64,000 nt of DNA from CAVWGP01 sp963754645. Its GTDB lineage: Bacteria; Pseudomonadota; Alphaproteobacteria; Bin65. The first letter of the stretch is position 1. Every line of letters begins with the position of its first letter. Location: positions 682,001-746,000 of the forward strand of contig CAVWGP010000011.1 in the NCBI GenBank assembly GCA_963754645.1, written 5' to 3'. A program made the translations under genes and the position numbers. This document shows, piece by piece, positions 55,119 through 63,200 of this stretch. The notes beneath the pieces were generated by a model that did not search any database, was not told where the DNA came from, and worked only from the letters and a program-made list of their open reading frames with translations.

Positions 55119-57671
55119 ATGAGCCGTCACACCTCTATAAGTGGTGCCTCGCAAGCTGGCCACAATCAGGTTCGATTGACGGCGGTTCTCGGCCCAACCA
55201 ATACCGGCAAGACGCATTTCGCGATGGAGCGCATGCTCGCCCACGAATTGGGCATGATCGGCTTCCCGCTACGCCTATTGGCGCGCGAGAATTATGATCG
55301 CGCGGTCGCACTCAAGGGGCCGCACGCTGTGGCGCTGGTCACCGGCGAGGAAAAAATCGTTCCGCCCCACGCACGGTACTTTCTTTGCACGACCGAGGCG
55401 ATGCCGCTCGAGCGCGAGGTCGAGTTTGTCGCCATCGACGAAGTCCAGCTTGGCGCCGATCCCGAGCGCGGGCACGTATTCACCGATAGGCTGTTGCGCG
55501 CGCGCGGCCGCGTCGAAACCATCGTCATCGGCGCCGAAACCTTGCGGCCCGTCCTGCGCCGCATCCTGCCGGAAGCCGAGCCCGTCGTGCGCCCGCGCCT
55601 CTCGCAATTGACCTATTCCGGCGCGAAGAAGCTCACGCGACTGCCGGCGCGCTCGGCCATCATCGGGTTCTCGGCGACCGAGGTCTACGCGCTCGCCGAA
55701 CTCATGCGCCGCCGGCGCGGCGGAACGGCCGTCGTTCTCGGCGCCCTCAGCCCGCGAACGCGCAACGCCCAAGTCGCGCTCTATCAATCGGGCGACGTCG
55801 ATTACATCGTCGCCACCGACGCGATCGGCATGGGCCTCAATCTCGACATCGATCACGTCGCATTCTCGCGCTTGAGCAAGTTCGACGGCCGCGTGACGCG
55901 GCCATTGAGCGCGGCCGAGATCGGCCAGATTGCCGGCCGCGCCGGCCGTCATATGAATGACGGTACCTTCGGCACGACGGCCGGCGAATCTCTGACTCCC
56001 GAGATCATCGAATCAGTGGAGCAGCATCGCTTTCCGCCACTGCGCCATCTCTATTGGCGCAATCCGGAATTGGAATTCTCCAGGCTCGATCGGCTGCTCG
56101 CGAGCTTGAGCATGGCGCCCGTCAATCCGATATTTGCCGCGGCGCGCGACGCGGAGGATGCGTTGACTTTGGCGGCGCTCGCCGCGGTGCCCGATATTCG
56201 AAAGCGCGCCGGATCGCGCGACCGTCTCAAGCTGCTATGGGAGGTCTGCCAGATTCCCGACTTCCGCAAGTCCATGGCCGATACCCATTCGCGCCTGGTC
56301 GGCCGGATTTTTCTCGATATCACCGGCAGCGACGGACACGTCAAATCCGATTGGCTGGCGCGCCAAGTCGACCGTATCGACAATACGGCGGGCGACATCG
56401 GCACCCTGATCGGCCGCATCGCCGAAATCCGAACTTGGACGTACGTTTCCTACCGCGGCGACTGGGTCGAAAGCGCCAGCGAATGGCAGGGGCGGACGCG
56501 CGCGGTCGAAGACCGCCTGTCCGACGCCCTGCACGAGAAGCTGACCGAACGCTTCGTCGACAAGCGAACGGCGGTTCTGCTCCGGCGGCTACACACCAAG
56601 GACGAATTGATGGGCGGCGTGCGCGACGACGGCGAGGTCGTAGTCGAAGGGGTCGCCGTCGGCAAGCTTGAGGGCTTCCGCTTCGCCTCGTCCGCGATCG
56701 AGCCGCGCGACGACGCCCGCGCTCTGCGCAATGCGGCAGAGCGCGCACTGCGCCACGGCATGGTGGAGCGCGTCGTGAATTTCGAGGCCGCGCCGGACGC
56801 GGCGTTTTCGCTCGCCGACGATGGCCGGATCTTGTGGAATGGCGTGCCGATCGCCGCGCTCGCCAAGGGGCAGCGTGCGCTTGAACCTGGCGTTCGGCCG
56901 ATCGTCGATAGCGTCCTCGATCCGGAACTTCGTCAGCGCATTCAATCGCGCGTGCAGCGCTGGCTCGATCGGCTGTTGAACCGCCGGTACGGCGCGCTGC
57001 CGGCCCCGATTCCGGATGCACTGGCGGGGGCGGCGCGCGGCATTGTCTATCAGCTCGCCGAGGCCTTGGGCGTCGTCGCCCGCCCGCAGGTCGAAGATCT
57101 TGTCCGCAGCCTCGATCCCGCCGGCCGCAAGGCACTGGCGCGGCTCGGCGTTCGCCTCGGAACTGAAGCCGTCTACCTCGCGCGCCTTTGCAATGCGCCG
57201 GGACTGCGGCTCGCGGCATTGCTGTGGGCGCTCGCCAACGACCGCGCCGTCGAAACCCTACCACCTTTGCCCGCGACTGCGCGGAGCTGGTGGCGCGCCC
57301 ACTCGGATTGGCCGGAAGCGTTCTATCGGTCATTGGGTTATCGCCTGTTGCGACCGCTGGGCGCGCCAGCCGAAGGACCGATCGCGTTACGCGTCGACCG
57401 CTACGAGGCGATGGCTGCGGCGGCGCGCCGGCTTGCGCGCCACGGCGGCTTTGCGGCGACGCCGGCACTGGCCAGCGCCGCCGAGCTGCCGCTCAAGATC
57501 GTCCCGGCCGCGCTTTTCGCGCTCGGTTATCGCTGCCAGCCGGGCGAATCCGGCGGACTCTATGTTGCACGTCGGGCCAACCGCGCAGCGGAACGGCGCG
57601 CGGCCGAGCCAGCGGCAAATCCGTGCTCGCCCTTCGCGCAGCTTCGCGCCATGACCGGCCGTTCGCGCTGA
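55119..57671 (+). CDS. SUV3-like DEAD/DEAH-type RNA helicase
   Basis: The 850-residue protein has helicase motif I in AVLGPTNTGKTHFAMERML, motif II as VAIDEVQLGADPERG (DEVQ), motif III-like IGFSATEVYALAE, and a second RecA domain ending QIAGRAGRHMNDGTFG (motif VI). This order matches the SUV3/MgpS-like family that unwinds RNA in mitochondria and alphaproteobacteria. A long C-terminal part after about residue 500 lacks known motifs. Its stop overlaps the ATG of the S4 gene by one base. Helicase, S4 protein, fdxA and carD are commonly neighbours in alphaproteobacteria. Confidence 0.9.
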   Translation: MSRHTSISGASQAGHNQVRLTAVLGPTNTGKTHFAMERMLAHELGMIGFPLRLLARENYDRAVALKGPHAVALVTGEEKIVPPHARYFLCTTEAMPLEREVEFVAIDEVQLGADPERGHVFTDRLLRARGRVETIVIGAETLRPVLRRILPEAEPVVRPRLSQLTYSGAKKLTRLPARSAIIGFSATEVYALAELMRRRRGGTAVVLGALSPRTRNAQVALYQSGDVDYIVATDAIGMGLNLDIDHVAFSRLSKFDGRVTRPLSAAEIGQIAGRAGRHMNDGTFGTTAGESLTPEIIESVEQHRFPPLRHLYWRNPELEFSRLDRLLASLSMAPVNPIFAAARDAEDALTLAALAAVPDIRKRAGSRDRLKLLWEVCQIPDFRKSMADTHSRLVGRIFLDITGSDGHVKSDWLARQVDRIDNTAGDIGTLIGRIAEIRTWTYVSYRGDWVESASEWQGRTRAVEDRLSDALHEKLTERFVDKRTAVLLRRLHTKDELMGGVRDDGEVVVEGVAVGKLEGFRFASSAIEPRDDARALRNAAERALRHGMVERVVNFEAAPDAAFSLADDGRILWNGVPIAALAKGQRALEPGVRPIVDSVLDPELRQRIQSRVQRWLDRLLNRRYGALPAPIPDALAGAARGIVYQLAEALGVVARPQVEDLVRSLDPAGRKALARLGVRLGTEAVYLARLCNAPGLRLAALLWALANDRAVETLPPLPATARSWWRAHSDWPEAFYRSLGYRLLRPLGAPAEGPIALRVDRYEAMAAAARRLARHGGFAATPALASAAELPLKIVPAALFALGYRCQPGESGGLYVARRANRAAERRAAEPAANPCSPFAQLRAMTGRSR

Positions 57672-57973
57672 TGCCGGCGGCCGATCACCGGCCGGACGAA
57701 CTGCTGCGCGCCGACAAATGGCTGTGGTACGCGCGTTTTTTCAAGACGCGTTCGCGCGCGACCGCGTTCTGCGCCGAGGGGCGATTGCGGATCAATCGGC
57801 GCTTGGTCGAGCGGCCGAGCGTCACGGTGCGGATCGGCGATGTATTGACCTTCCCGCATGGCGGCGATGTCCGTGTCGTCCGCGTCGTTCGCTTGGGCGT
57901 GCGGCGCGGCCCGACCGCGGAGGCCCGCAGCCTCTACAAAGACCTTATCGACAGAACCGCGGCGGAACGGTAG
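57671..57973 (+). CDS. S4-domain RNA-binding protein (Hsp15-like)
   Basis: This small protein (100 residues) has an S4 domain: LRADKWLWYARFFKTRSRATAFCAEGRLRINRRLVERPS, followed by a basic tail. Hsp15 (HslR) members bind stalled 50S subunits that carry nascent chains. It starts on the helicase stop (TGATG), so translation is coupled. A role with the helicase in RNA handling is inference from that coupling. Confidence 0.9.
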   Translation: MPAADHRPDELLRADKWLWYARFFKTRSRATAFCAEGRLRINRRLVERPSVTVRIGDVLTFPHGGDVRVVRVVRLGVRRGPTAEARSLYKDLIDRTAAER

Positions 57974-57985
57974 ACCGGCAGCATC

Positions 57986-58714
57986 ATGGAATGGCTATCC
58001 AACCCCGAAATCTGGCTCGCGCTGTTGACTTTGACGGCGCTCGAGATCGTTCTCGGCATCGACAATCTGGTGTTCATAGCCATCCTGGCCGATCGCTTGC
58101 CTGCGGCACAGCGCAAGATGGCCCGGCGCACCGGCCTCGTTTTCGCCCTCGTCACCCGCCTGCTGCTGCTGCTGGCGCTCACTTGGATGATGCAGCTGAC
58201 CAGGCCGCTATTCGGCGTTTTGGGCCATTCGCTGTCCGGGCGCGATCTGATCCTGATCGGGGGCGGCATGTTCCTGTTGGCGAAGGCGGTGTGGGAGATC
58301 CACCACAGCCTTGAAGCGGCGGCCAACAAGGTCGATGAAACAGCCAAGGCCGGCGGCAAGGCGGCGTTCGGCGTCGTCGTGGCGCAGATCGCGGTCCTCG
58401 ACATCGTATTTTCGCTCGATTCGGTCATCACGGCGGTGGGGATGTCGCAAGATATCGGCGTCATGGTCGCCGCCATCGTCCTCGCCATGATCGTCATGGT
58501 CATTGCCGCGGAGCCGGTCGGACGCTTCATCAACGAGCATCCGACGCTGAAAATGCTGGCGCTCGCCTTCCTCATCATGATCGGCACCATGCTGATGGCC
58601 GATGGCTTGGGCTTCCACGTGCCCAAGGGTTACATCTACTTCTCGCTTGTCTTCGCCTGCTTTGTCGAAGGGCTCAATCTGCTGATCCGGCGCAAATCCG
58701 GGCCGAAGAAATAA
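57986..58714 (+). CDS. TerC family integral membrane protein
   Basis: The 242-residue protein has about seven membrane segments and both TerC motifs: ALEIVLGIDNLVFIAILA near the N terminus and VLDIVFSLDSVITAVG in the second half, each with conserved acidic residues in the membrane. TerC proteins are tied to metal-ion (Mn2+) export and tellurite resistance. It starts 12 bases after the S4 gene, so it may be co-transcribed. A strong hairpin follows. Confidence 0.9.
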   Translation: MEWLSNPEIWLALLTLTALEIVLGIDNLVFIAILADRLPAAQRKMARRTGLVFALVTRLLLLLALTWMMQLTRPLFGVLGHSLSGRDLILIGGGMFLLAKAVWEIHHSLEAAANKVDETAKAGGKAAFGVVVAQIAVLDIVFSLDSVITAVGMSQDIGVMVAAIVLAMIVMVIAAEPVGRFINEHPTLKMLALAFLIMIGTMLMADGLGFHVPKGYIYFSLVFACFVEGLNLLIRRKSGPKK

Positions 58715-58720
58715 GCCATC

Positions 58721-58769
58721 GACCGAAACGAAAGGGGCCGCGCTCGAAAGCGCGGCCCCCGGTTTCGGA
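58721..58769. terminator. Bidirectional hairpin terminator between terC-like gene and carD
   Basis: A perfect 11-bp stem GGGGCCGCGCT/AGCGCGGCCCC (58734-58759, loop CGAA) is nested in an outer CCGAAAC/GTTTCGG pair. It sits between two convergent genes and can form on both strands. The U-run is weak, so termination may be partial. Confidence 0.65.
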
Positions 58770-58783
58770 TCGGACGCGGGTCG

Positions 58784-59287
58784 TTAAGCCGCGCGCAGGA
58801 CTTTTTCCAGCCGCTCGGTCGCCTGCTGCTCGTCGATGCGTTCGACGGCGGCGAATTCGCGCACCAGACGCTCGAACGCCGCTTGGTAGATCTGGCGCTC
58901 GGAATAGGATTGGTCCGGCTGGCCGACATTGCGGTGCAAGTCGCGCACCACCTCGGCGATCGATACCGGATCGCCTGAATTGATTTTCGCTTCATACTCC
59001 TGGGCGCGGCGGCTCCACATCGTTCGCTTGACGCGCGAGCGGCCCTTCAAGGTTTTGAGCGCCGTGTCCATGATCTTGCGGCTCGACAGGCGCCGCAGGC
59101 CGGCGGTTGTCGCCTTGGCCAGCGGCACACGCAGGGTCATCCGCTCTTTCGAAAAATCGATCACCAGCATCTTCAACTTCTGACCGGCAATTTCTTGCGC
59201 TTCCACGCCCATCACCTGCCCAACGCCATGGGTGGGATAGACGACAAAGTCGCCGGTCGAAAAATCGCGTTCTTGTGCCGTTGCCAT
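58784..59287 (-). CDS. carD: CarD family transcriptional regulator
   Basis: CarD binds the RNA polymerase beta subunit and stabilises open promoter complexes, notably at rRNA and stress promoters. The 167-residue protein has the N-terminal RNA-polymerase-interacting domain FSTGDFVVYPTHGVGQVMGVE and a helical C-terminal domain (WSRRAQEYEAKINSGDPVSIAEVVRDL and SERQIYQAAFERLVREFA). Length and pattern are standard. It follows the 380-base gap after fdxA on the same strand. Confidence 0.95.
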   Translation of the reverse strand: MATAQERDFSTGDFVVYPTHGVGQVMGVEAQEIAGQKLKMLVIDFSKERMTLRVPLAKATTAGLRRLSSRKIMDTALKTLKGRSRVKRTMWSRRAQEYEAKINSGDPVSIAEVVRDLHRNVGQPDQSYSERQIYQAAFERLVREFAAVERIDEQQATERLEKVLRAA

Positions 59288-59666
59288 TGTATCCTCGTAT
59301 TTTCTTGCACAGCGGCTCTATTCACAGAGCGGCAGTTTCTCGACTTCGTCGCAATCCCCGCCACCGAATTCTGGCCCCATTGCCGATACGACAATGTTGC
59401 ACTGCACCAGCAAGCTGCCCTTGTGGGTGGCATGCCTGGTCAAATATTTCTTTAAGTTGCGGGCCGGTTTGCCTTGCCAGCAGAAGCTCAGTTCTCGGGC
59501 TTATACATGAACGGGGCGGCCAATCCGCCGTTAATGCCGAAATATCAGCAACTTAACCGCGCGAACTCCGCCCCTACCATGTAATAAGAATATAACACGC
59601 CAAGGTGGAAAAATCCAGAACAGGCGTTAGTTTTTTCCCATAATCGTTCAATATTTCGGCGTTTTT
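59288..59666. other. Intergenic region between carD and fdxA; no gene seen
   Basis: About 380 bases. The part near 59575-59660 is distinctly AT-rich with runs of T and A, and probably holds the carD promoter (minus strand, with candidate TATATT near 59590), but no clear -35/-10 pair can be fixed. No open frame in it shows a family pattern. Confidence 0.6.
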
Positions 59667-60002
59667 CTAGCGCTTAGCCGGATTGGGGCTAAAAAGCTTC
59701 TCGAACTTGTCGGGCACGCCCTTGAAACTGTCGGCATCGGCCGGCGTGGGGCCCTTCTTGTTGATGTTGGGCCAGCTTTCCGCATATTTGCGATTGACCT
59801 CGACCCACTTCTCGACGTTCGGCTCGGTATCCGGCACGATCGCCTCGACCGGGCATTCGGGTTCGCACACGCCGCAATCGATGCACTCATCCGGATTGAT
59901 GACGAGCATATTCTCGCCCTCGTAGAAACAATCGACGGGGCAGACTTCCACGCAATCCTGATATTTGCATTTGATGCAGGCATCCATAACGACATACGTC
60001 AT
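59667..60002 (-). CDS. fdxA: 7Fe ferredoxin FdxA
   Basis: The 111-residue ferredoxin carries one 3Fe-4S and one 4Fe-4S cluster. The cysteines are in DACIKCKYQDCVEVCPVDCFYEG and DECIDCGVCEPECPVEAI. It starts at the ATG at 60000-60002 (MTYVVMDAC), with GGAG upstream. FdxA donates electrons in several pathways of alphaproteobacteria; its target here is not indicated. It is a near neighbour of carD and the helicase, as often seen. Confidence 0.95.
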   Translation of the reverse strand: MTYVVMDACIKCKYQDCVEVCPVDCFYEGENMLVINPDECIDCGVCEPECPVEAIVPDTEPNVEKWVEVNRKYAESWPNINKKGPTPADADSFKGVPDKFEKLFSPNPAKR

Positions 60003-60186
60003 TTTTCTTGCTCCATCCCTTCGGCGCCGCGGACGATCGAGCGTCACGTCCCGTTCTTAGATCGGCGCCGACCCCGTTTGGCCGCGCCGCTCGTGTTTCG
60101 CAACGATTAGCGCATATAAGCCAAGGCCCTACCGGCGCAAAGGACTATTTGACGCTGACCGGCACCATGCCGCATGAGGTGCGCGC

Positions 60187-60816
60187 ATGGCAAACGATAC
60201 GACGGATCGGCGCCGCTTCGCGCCCGCGGCGCAGCGCAACCGCGAACCGATCCGCGCGGTGCTCGCAGGTGTGCTGCCGGAGTTGGGCCTCGCGCTCGAA
60301 ATCGCCAGCGGCAGCGGCGAGCACTCGATCTACTTTGCGCGCCATTTCCCGCGCCTGGATTGGCAGCCGAGCGATCCCGAGCGCGACAATCGCGCCAGCA
60401 TCGATGCGTGGCGCGCTGCCGAGGGCCTCGCCAATTTGCGCGCGGCGCTCGACCTCGATGTCGCCGCCGAACCGTGGCCGATCGCGCAAGCCGATGCCGT
60501 GCTGTGCATCAACATGATCCACATCGCGCCTTGGGCGGCAACCGCGGCCTTGCTGCGCGGCGCCGCGCGCCTATTGCCGGCGGGCGCGCCGCTTTGCCTT
60601 TACGGCCCCTACAAGCGCGATGGTGCCCACACCGCGCCGTCGAACGCCGAATTCGACGCATCGCTGCGCGCGCGCAATCCGGACTGGGGCTTGCGCGACA
60701 TGGCGGCGGTGTCCGCCCAGGCCGCCGATTGTGGTTTCGATCTGCGCGACACGGTTGCCATGCCGGCGAACAATTTCACGCTCGTCTTCCGCCGCCGGGC
60801 GCGCGCCGCAACTTGA
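60187..60816 (+). CDS. DUF938 SAM-dependent methyltransferase-like protein
   Basis: The 209-residue protein has a SAM-binding ALEIASGSGEHSIYFARHFP motif I and the DUF938 patterns FAPAAQRNREPI (at the N terminus), ADAVLCINMIHIAPWAA and LYGPYKRDGAHTAPSNAEFD. It is predicted to be a methyltransferase of unknown substrate. The next gene, an ABC ATPase, starts about 10 bases after its stop, so it is probably in the same transcript; a role for it in the transporter is not implied. Confidence 0.9.
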   Translation: MANDTTDRRRFAPAAQRNREPIRAVLAGVLPELGLALEIASGSGEHSIYFARHFPRLDWQPSDPERDNRASIDAWRAAEGLANLRAALDLDVAAEPWPIAQADAVLCINMIHIAPWAATAALLRGAARLLPAGAPLCLYGPYKRDGAHTAPSNAEFDASLRARNPDWGLRDMAAVSAQAADCGFDLRDTVAMPANNFTLVFRRRARAAT

Positions 60817-60826
60817 CTCGCGGCGG

Positions 60827-61633
60827 ATGCGCTTCGACTATCCCGGCGCCATGCCGCTCCTCGACGTTCGCGACCTCGTCAAAACCTTCCGCCGCGGCGA
60901 GCGCAAGGTCACGGCGATCGACGGCTTTTCGCTCGCCGTCGAAGATCGCGAATTCGTCTCGATCGTCGGCCCCTCGGGCTGCGGCAAGAGCACGTTTTTG
61001 CACATCCTTGGCGGCTTCGAGCCGGCCGATAGCGGCACGATGAAGCTCAACGGCGCGCCGGTCGCGGGGCCGGGCCCCGATCGCGGCATGCTGTTCCAGG
61101 AATTCGCGCTTTATCCGTGGCGTTCGGCGATCGGCAATGTCGGTTGGGCGCTGGAAGTGCAGGGCTTCGCCAAGGCCGAGCGGCTGGCGCGCGCCGAAAA
61201 ATATCTTCGCATGGTCGGGCTGTGGGATTTCCGCGACGCCTATCCCGGCGAGCTCAGCGGCGGCATGAAGCAGCGCGTGGCACTCGCCCGCGTTCTCGCC
61301 TTCGAGCCGCGCATGCTGCTGATGGACGAACCATTCGGCGCCCTCGATGCGCAAACCCGTGAGCTGATGCAGGAAGAGCTCAACGCGATCTGGCAGGACA
61401 ATCGCCGCACCGTGCTCTTCGTCACCCACGATATCGACGAAGCGATCTATCTCTCCGATCGCGTCATCGTCTTCACCGCGCGGCCCGGGCGCATCAAGGA
61501 AGAGATCCGCATCGAGCTGCCCCGGCCGCGCCGCGTCGAGATCAAGAAAAGCCCGGACTATTTCGCCTATCGCAGCCGGATCTGGGATTGCTTGCGCGAA
61601 GAGGTGCTCAAGGCGCGGGCGGACAATCCATGA
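60827..61633 (+). CDS. NitT/TauT-type ABC transporter ATP-binding protein
   Basis: The 268-residue ATPase has Walker A VGPSGCGKSTFLHILGG, the Q-loop MLFQEFALYPWRSAIGNV, signature LSGGMKQRVALARVLAFEP, Walker B LLMDEPFGALDAQTRE and the H-loop VTHDIDEAI. The PWRSAIGNV and SRIW-type end are typical of the nitrate/sulfonate/taurine group. The ATG at 60827 or at 60851 could start it. It overlaps the first permease by four bases (ATGA). Confidence 0.93.
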   Translation: MRFDYPGAMPLLDVRDLVKTFRRGERKVTAIDGFSLAVEDREFVSIVGPSGCGKSTFLHILGGFEPADSGTMKLNGAPVAGPGPDRGMLFQEFALYPWRSAIGNVGWALEVQGFAKAERLARAEKYLRMVGLWDFRDAYPGELSGGMKQRVALARVLAFEPRMLLMDEPFGALDAQTRELMQEELNAIWQDNRRTVLFVTHDIDEAIYLSDRVIVFTARPGRIKEEIRIELPRPRRVEIKKSPDYFAYRSRIWDCLREEVLKARADNP

Positions 61634-62427
61634 GCGCCGTTTCGGCCTTGCTCGATCGCCGCGCCGGCCGGTTCGTGGCCGCGCTTGTCCTGCCGCTGCT
61701 CGGCCTCGCCCTTTGGGAACTCTATGCGCGAACCGGCGTGCGCCCGTCCTATGTACTGGCGCCGTCCTTCATCGCCGCATCGACCTGGGACTTGGCCGCG
61801 AGCGGCGAGCTGCTGCGGCACGGCGCCGCCAGCCTCTATCGCGCGCTGGCCGGCCTCGCCATCGGCTGCGCTTGCGGCATCGCGCTCGGCTTGCTTGCCG
61901 GCGTGGCGCGGCCGGTCGAGCGCTTCTACGAGCCGATCGTCTCGTTCACCTATCCGGTGCCCAAAATCGTCGTGCTGCCCATTCTCATCGCCTGGCTCGG
62001 CTCGGGCAGCGCGTCGAAAATCGCTGTGATCGCCGCCGCCTGCTTCTATCCGAGCTTCATCAGCGCGCTCTATGGCGCCAAAGGCATCGACAGACTGCTG
62101 ATCTGGAGCGCGCGCAACATGGGGGCGGGGCGGGGCCAGGTGTTCCGCAAGGTCGTGGTGCCGGCGGCCCTGCCGCAAGTGCTGGCCGGGCTGCGCGTCG
62201 CCTTGGCGCTCGCCTTCGTCGTCGTCATCGCCGCCGAAATGTCGGGCTCGCGCGACGGGCTCGGCTTTCTGATCGTCACCGCCGAAGACAGTCTGCGCTT
62301 CGATCTCATGTATGCCGCGATCGTCGCCATCGGCCTGTGCGGCTTCGTTTTCGATCGCGGCTTGATCGCGCTGCGCGGTCGCGTGCTGGCCGGGCAGTCG
62401 GTGACGAAGGCGGGCGGCCGTGGCTGA
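61630..62427 (+). CDS. NitT/TauT-type ABC transporter permease, first of two
   Basis: The 265-residue membrane protein has six hydrophobic segments and the EAA loop GAKGIDRLLIWSARNMGAGRGQVFRKVVVPAALP that contacts the ATPase. Its VPKIVVLPILIAWLGSG segment is typical of the SsuC/TauC group. It starts on the ATPase stop and overlaps the second permease by eight bases. Homologous importers usually have one permease gene; here two differing ones follow each other. Confidence 0.92.
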   Translation: MSAVSALLDRRAGRFVAALVLPLLGLALWELYARTGVRPSYVLAPSFIAASTWDLAASGELLRHGAASLYRALAGLAIGCACGIALGLLAGVARPVERFYEPIVSFTYPVPKIVVLPILIAWLGSGSASKIAVIAAACFYPSFISALYGAKGIDRLLIWSARNMGAGRGQVFRKVVVPAALPQVLAGLRVALALAFVVVIAAEMSGSRDGLGFLIVTAEDSLRFDLMYAAIVAIGLCGFVFDRGLIALRGRVLAGQSVTKAGGRG

Positions 62428-63187
62428 TTTCGCGCGCCGCTTTTACTCGGTGCCGCTCGTACTTCTCGTCTGGGAAGCGCTGGCGCGCAGCGGCGCGATC
62501 TCGCGCCGCCTCATGCCCAGCCTGGTCGAAATCGGCAATGCTTTCGCCGAAGCCGTCATGGCCGGCGATATGCTCTATCACGCCGGCATATCGCTGGTCC
62601 GCGCCTTGAGCGGCTACGGATTGGCCGTCGTCTTCGGCGTCCTGCTCGGCATGGCGATGGCGCGCTCGCGCCTCGCCGATGCGCTGATCGAGCCGATTTT
62701 TTCGGTGGGCTATCCGGTGCCGAAGATCGCGCTCTATCCGGTCTTCATCTTCACCTTCGGCCTCGGCTTCGGCTCGAAGATCGCGCTGATTTTTCTCGAA
62801 TGCCTCTATCCGATCGCCATCAGCACCTATTACGGCATGCGCTCGGTCGAACGCGTGCATCTGTGGACCGCGCGCAACATGGGCGCTTCGCCCCGGCATA
62901 TTTTCTGGCGCGTCCTGCTGCCGGCCGCGGCGCCGGCGATATTCGCCGGCCTGCGCATCGCGTTGCCGATCTCGCTCATCGTCGTCATCATTACCGAGCT
63001 GATCGGCGAAAGCCGCGGCCTCGGGCACTATGTCAGCTACCAATCGGCCTCGTTCGAATATGCCAGCGCCTTCGCCGGCATCGCGGCGGTGTCGCTGATC
63101 GGATTTACCCTCGATCGGCTCTTGGTCTGGCTGCGCAATCGGGTAATCTTTTGGGAGAAGGGCGCCACGCTCGTCGGCGCCGCTTGA
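62420..63187 (+). CDS. NitT/TauT-type ABC transporter permease, second of two
   Basis: The 255-residue membrane protein has the same overall fold as its neighbour but differs throughout, including its EAA loop (GMRSVERVHLWTARNMGASPRHIFWRVLLPAAAP) and VPKIALYPVFIFTFGLGFG. It starts with GTG at 62420 inside the end of the first permease. Together with that protein it probably forms a heterodimeric channel. Confidence 0.92.
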   Translation: MADFARRFYSVPLVLLVWEALARSGAISRRLMPSLVEIGNAFAEAVMAGDMLYHAGISLVRALSGYGLAVVFGVLLGMAMARSRLADALIEPIFSVGYPVPKIALYPVFIFTFGLGFGSKIALIFLECLYPIAISTYYGMRSVERVHLWTARNMGASPRHIFWRVLLPAAAPAIFAGLRIALPISLIVVIITELIGESRGLGHYVSYQSASFEYASAFAGIAAVSLIGFTLDRLLVWLRNRVIFWEKGATLVGAA

Positions 63188-63200
63188 GAGGGAGAGAGTC

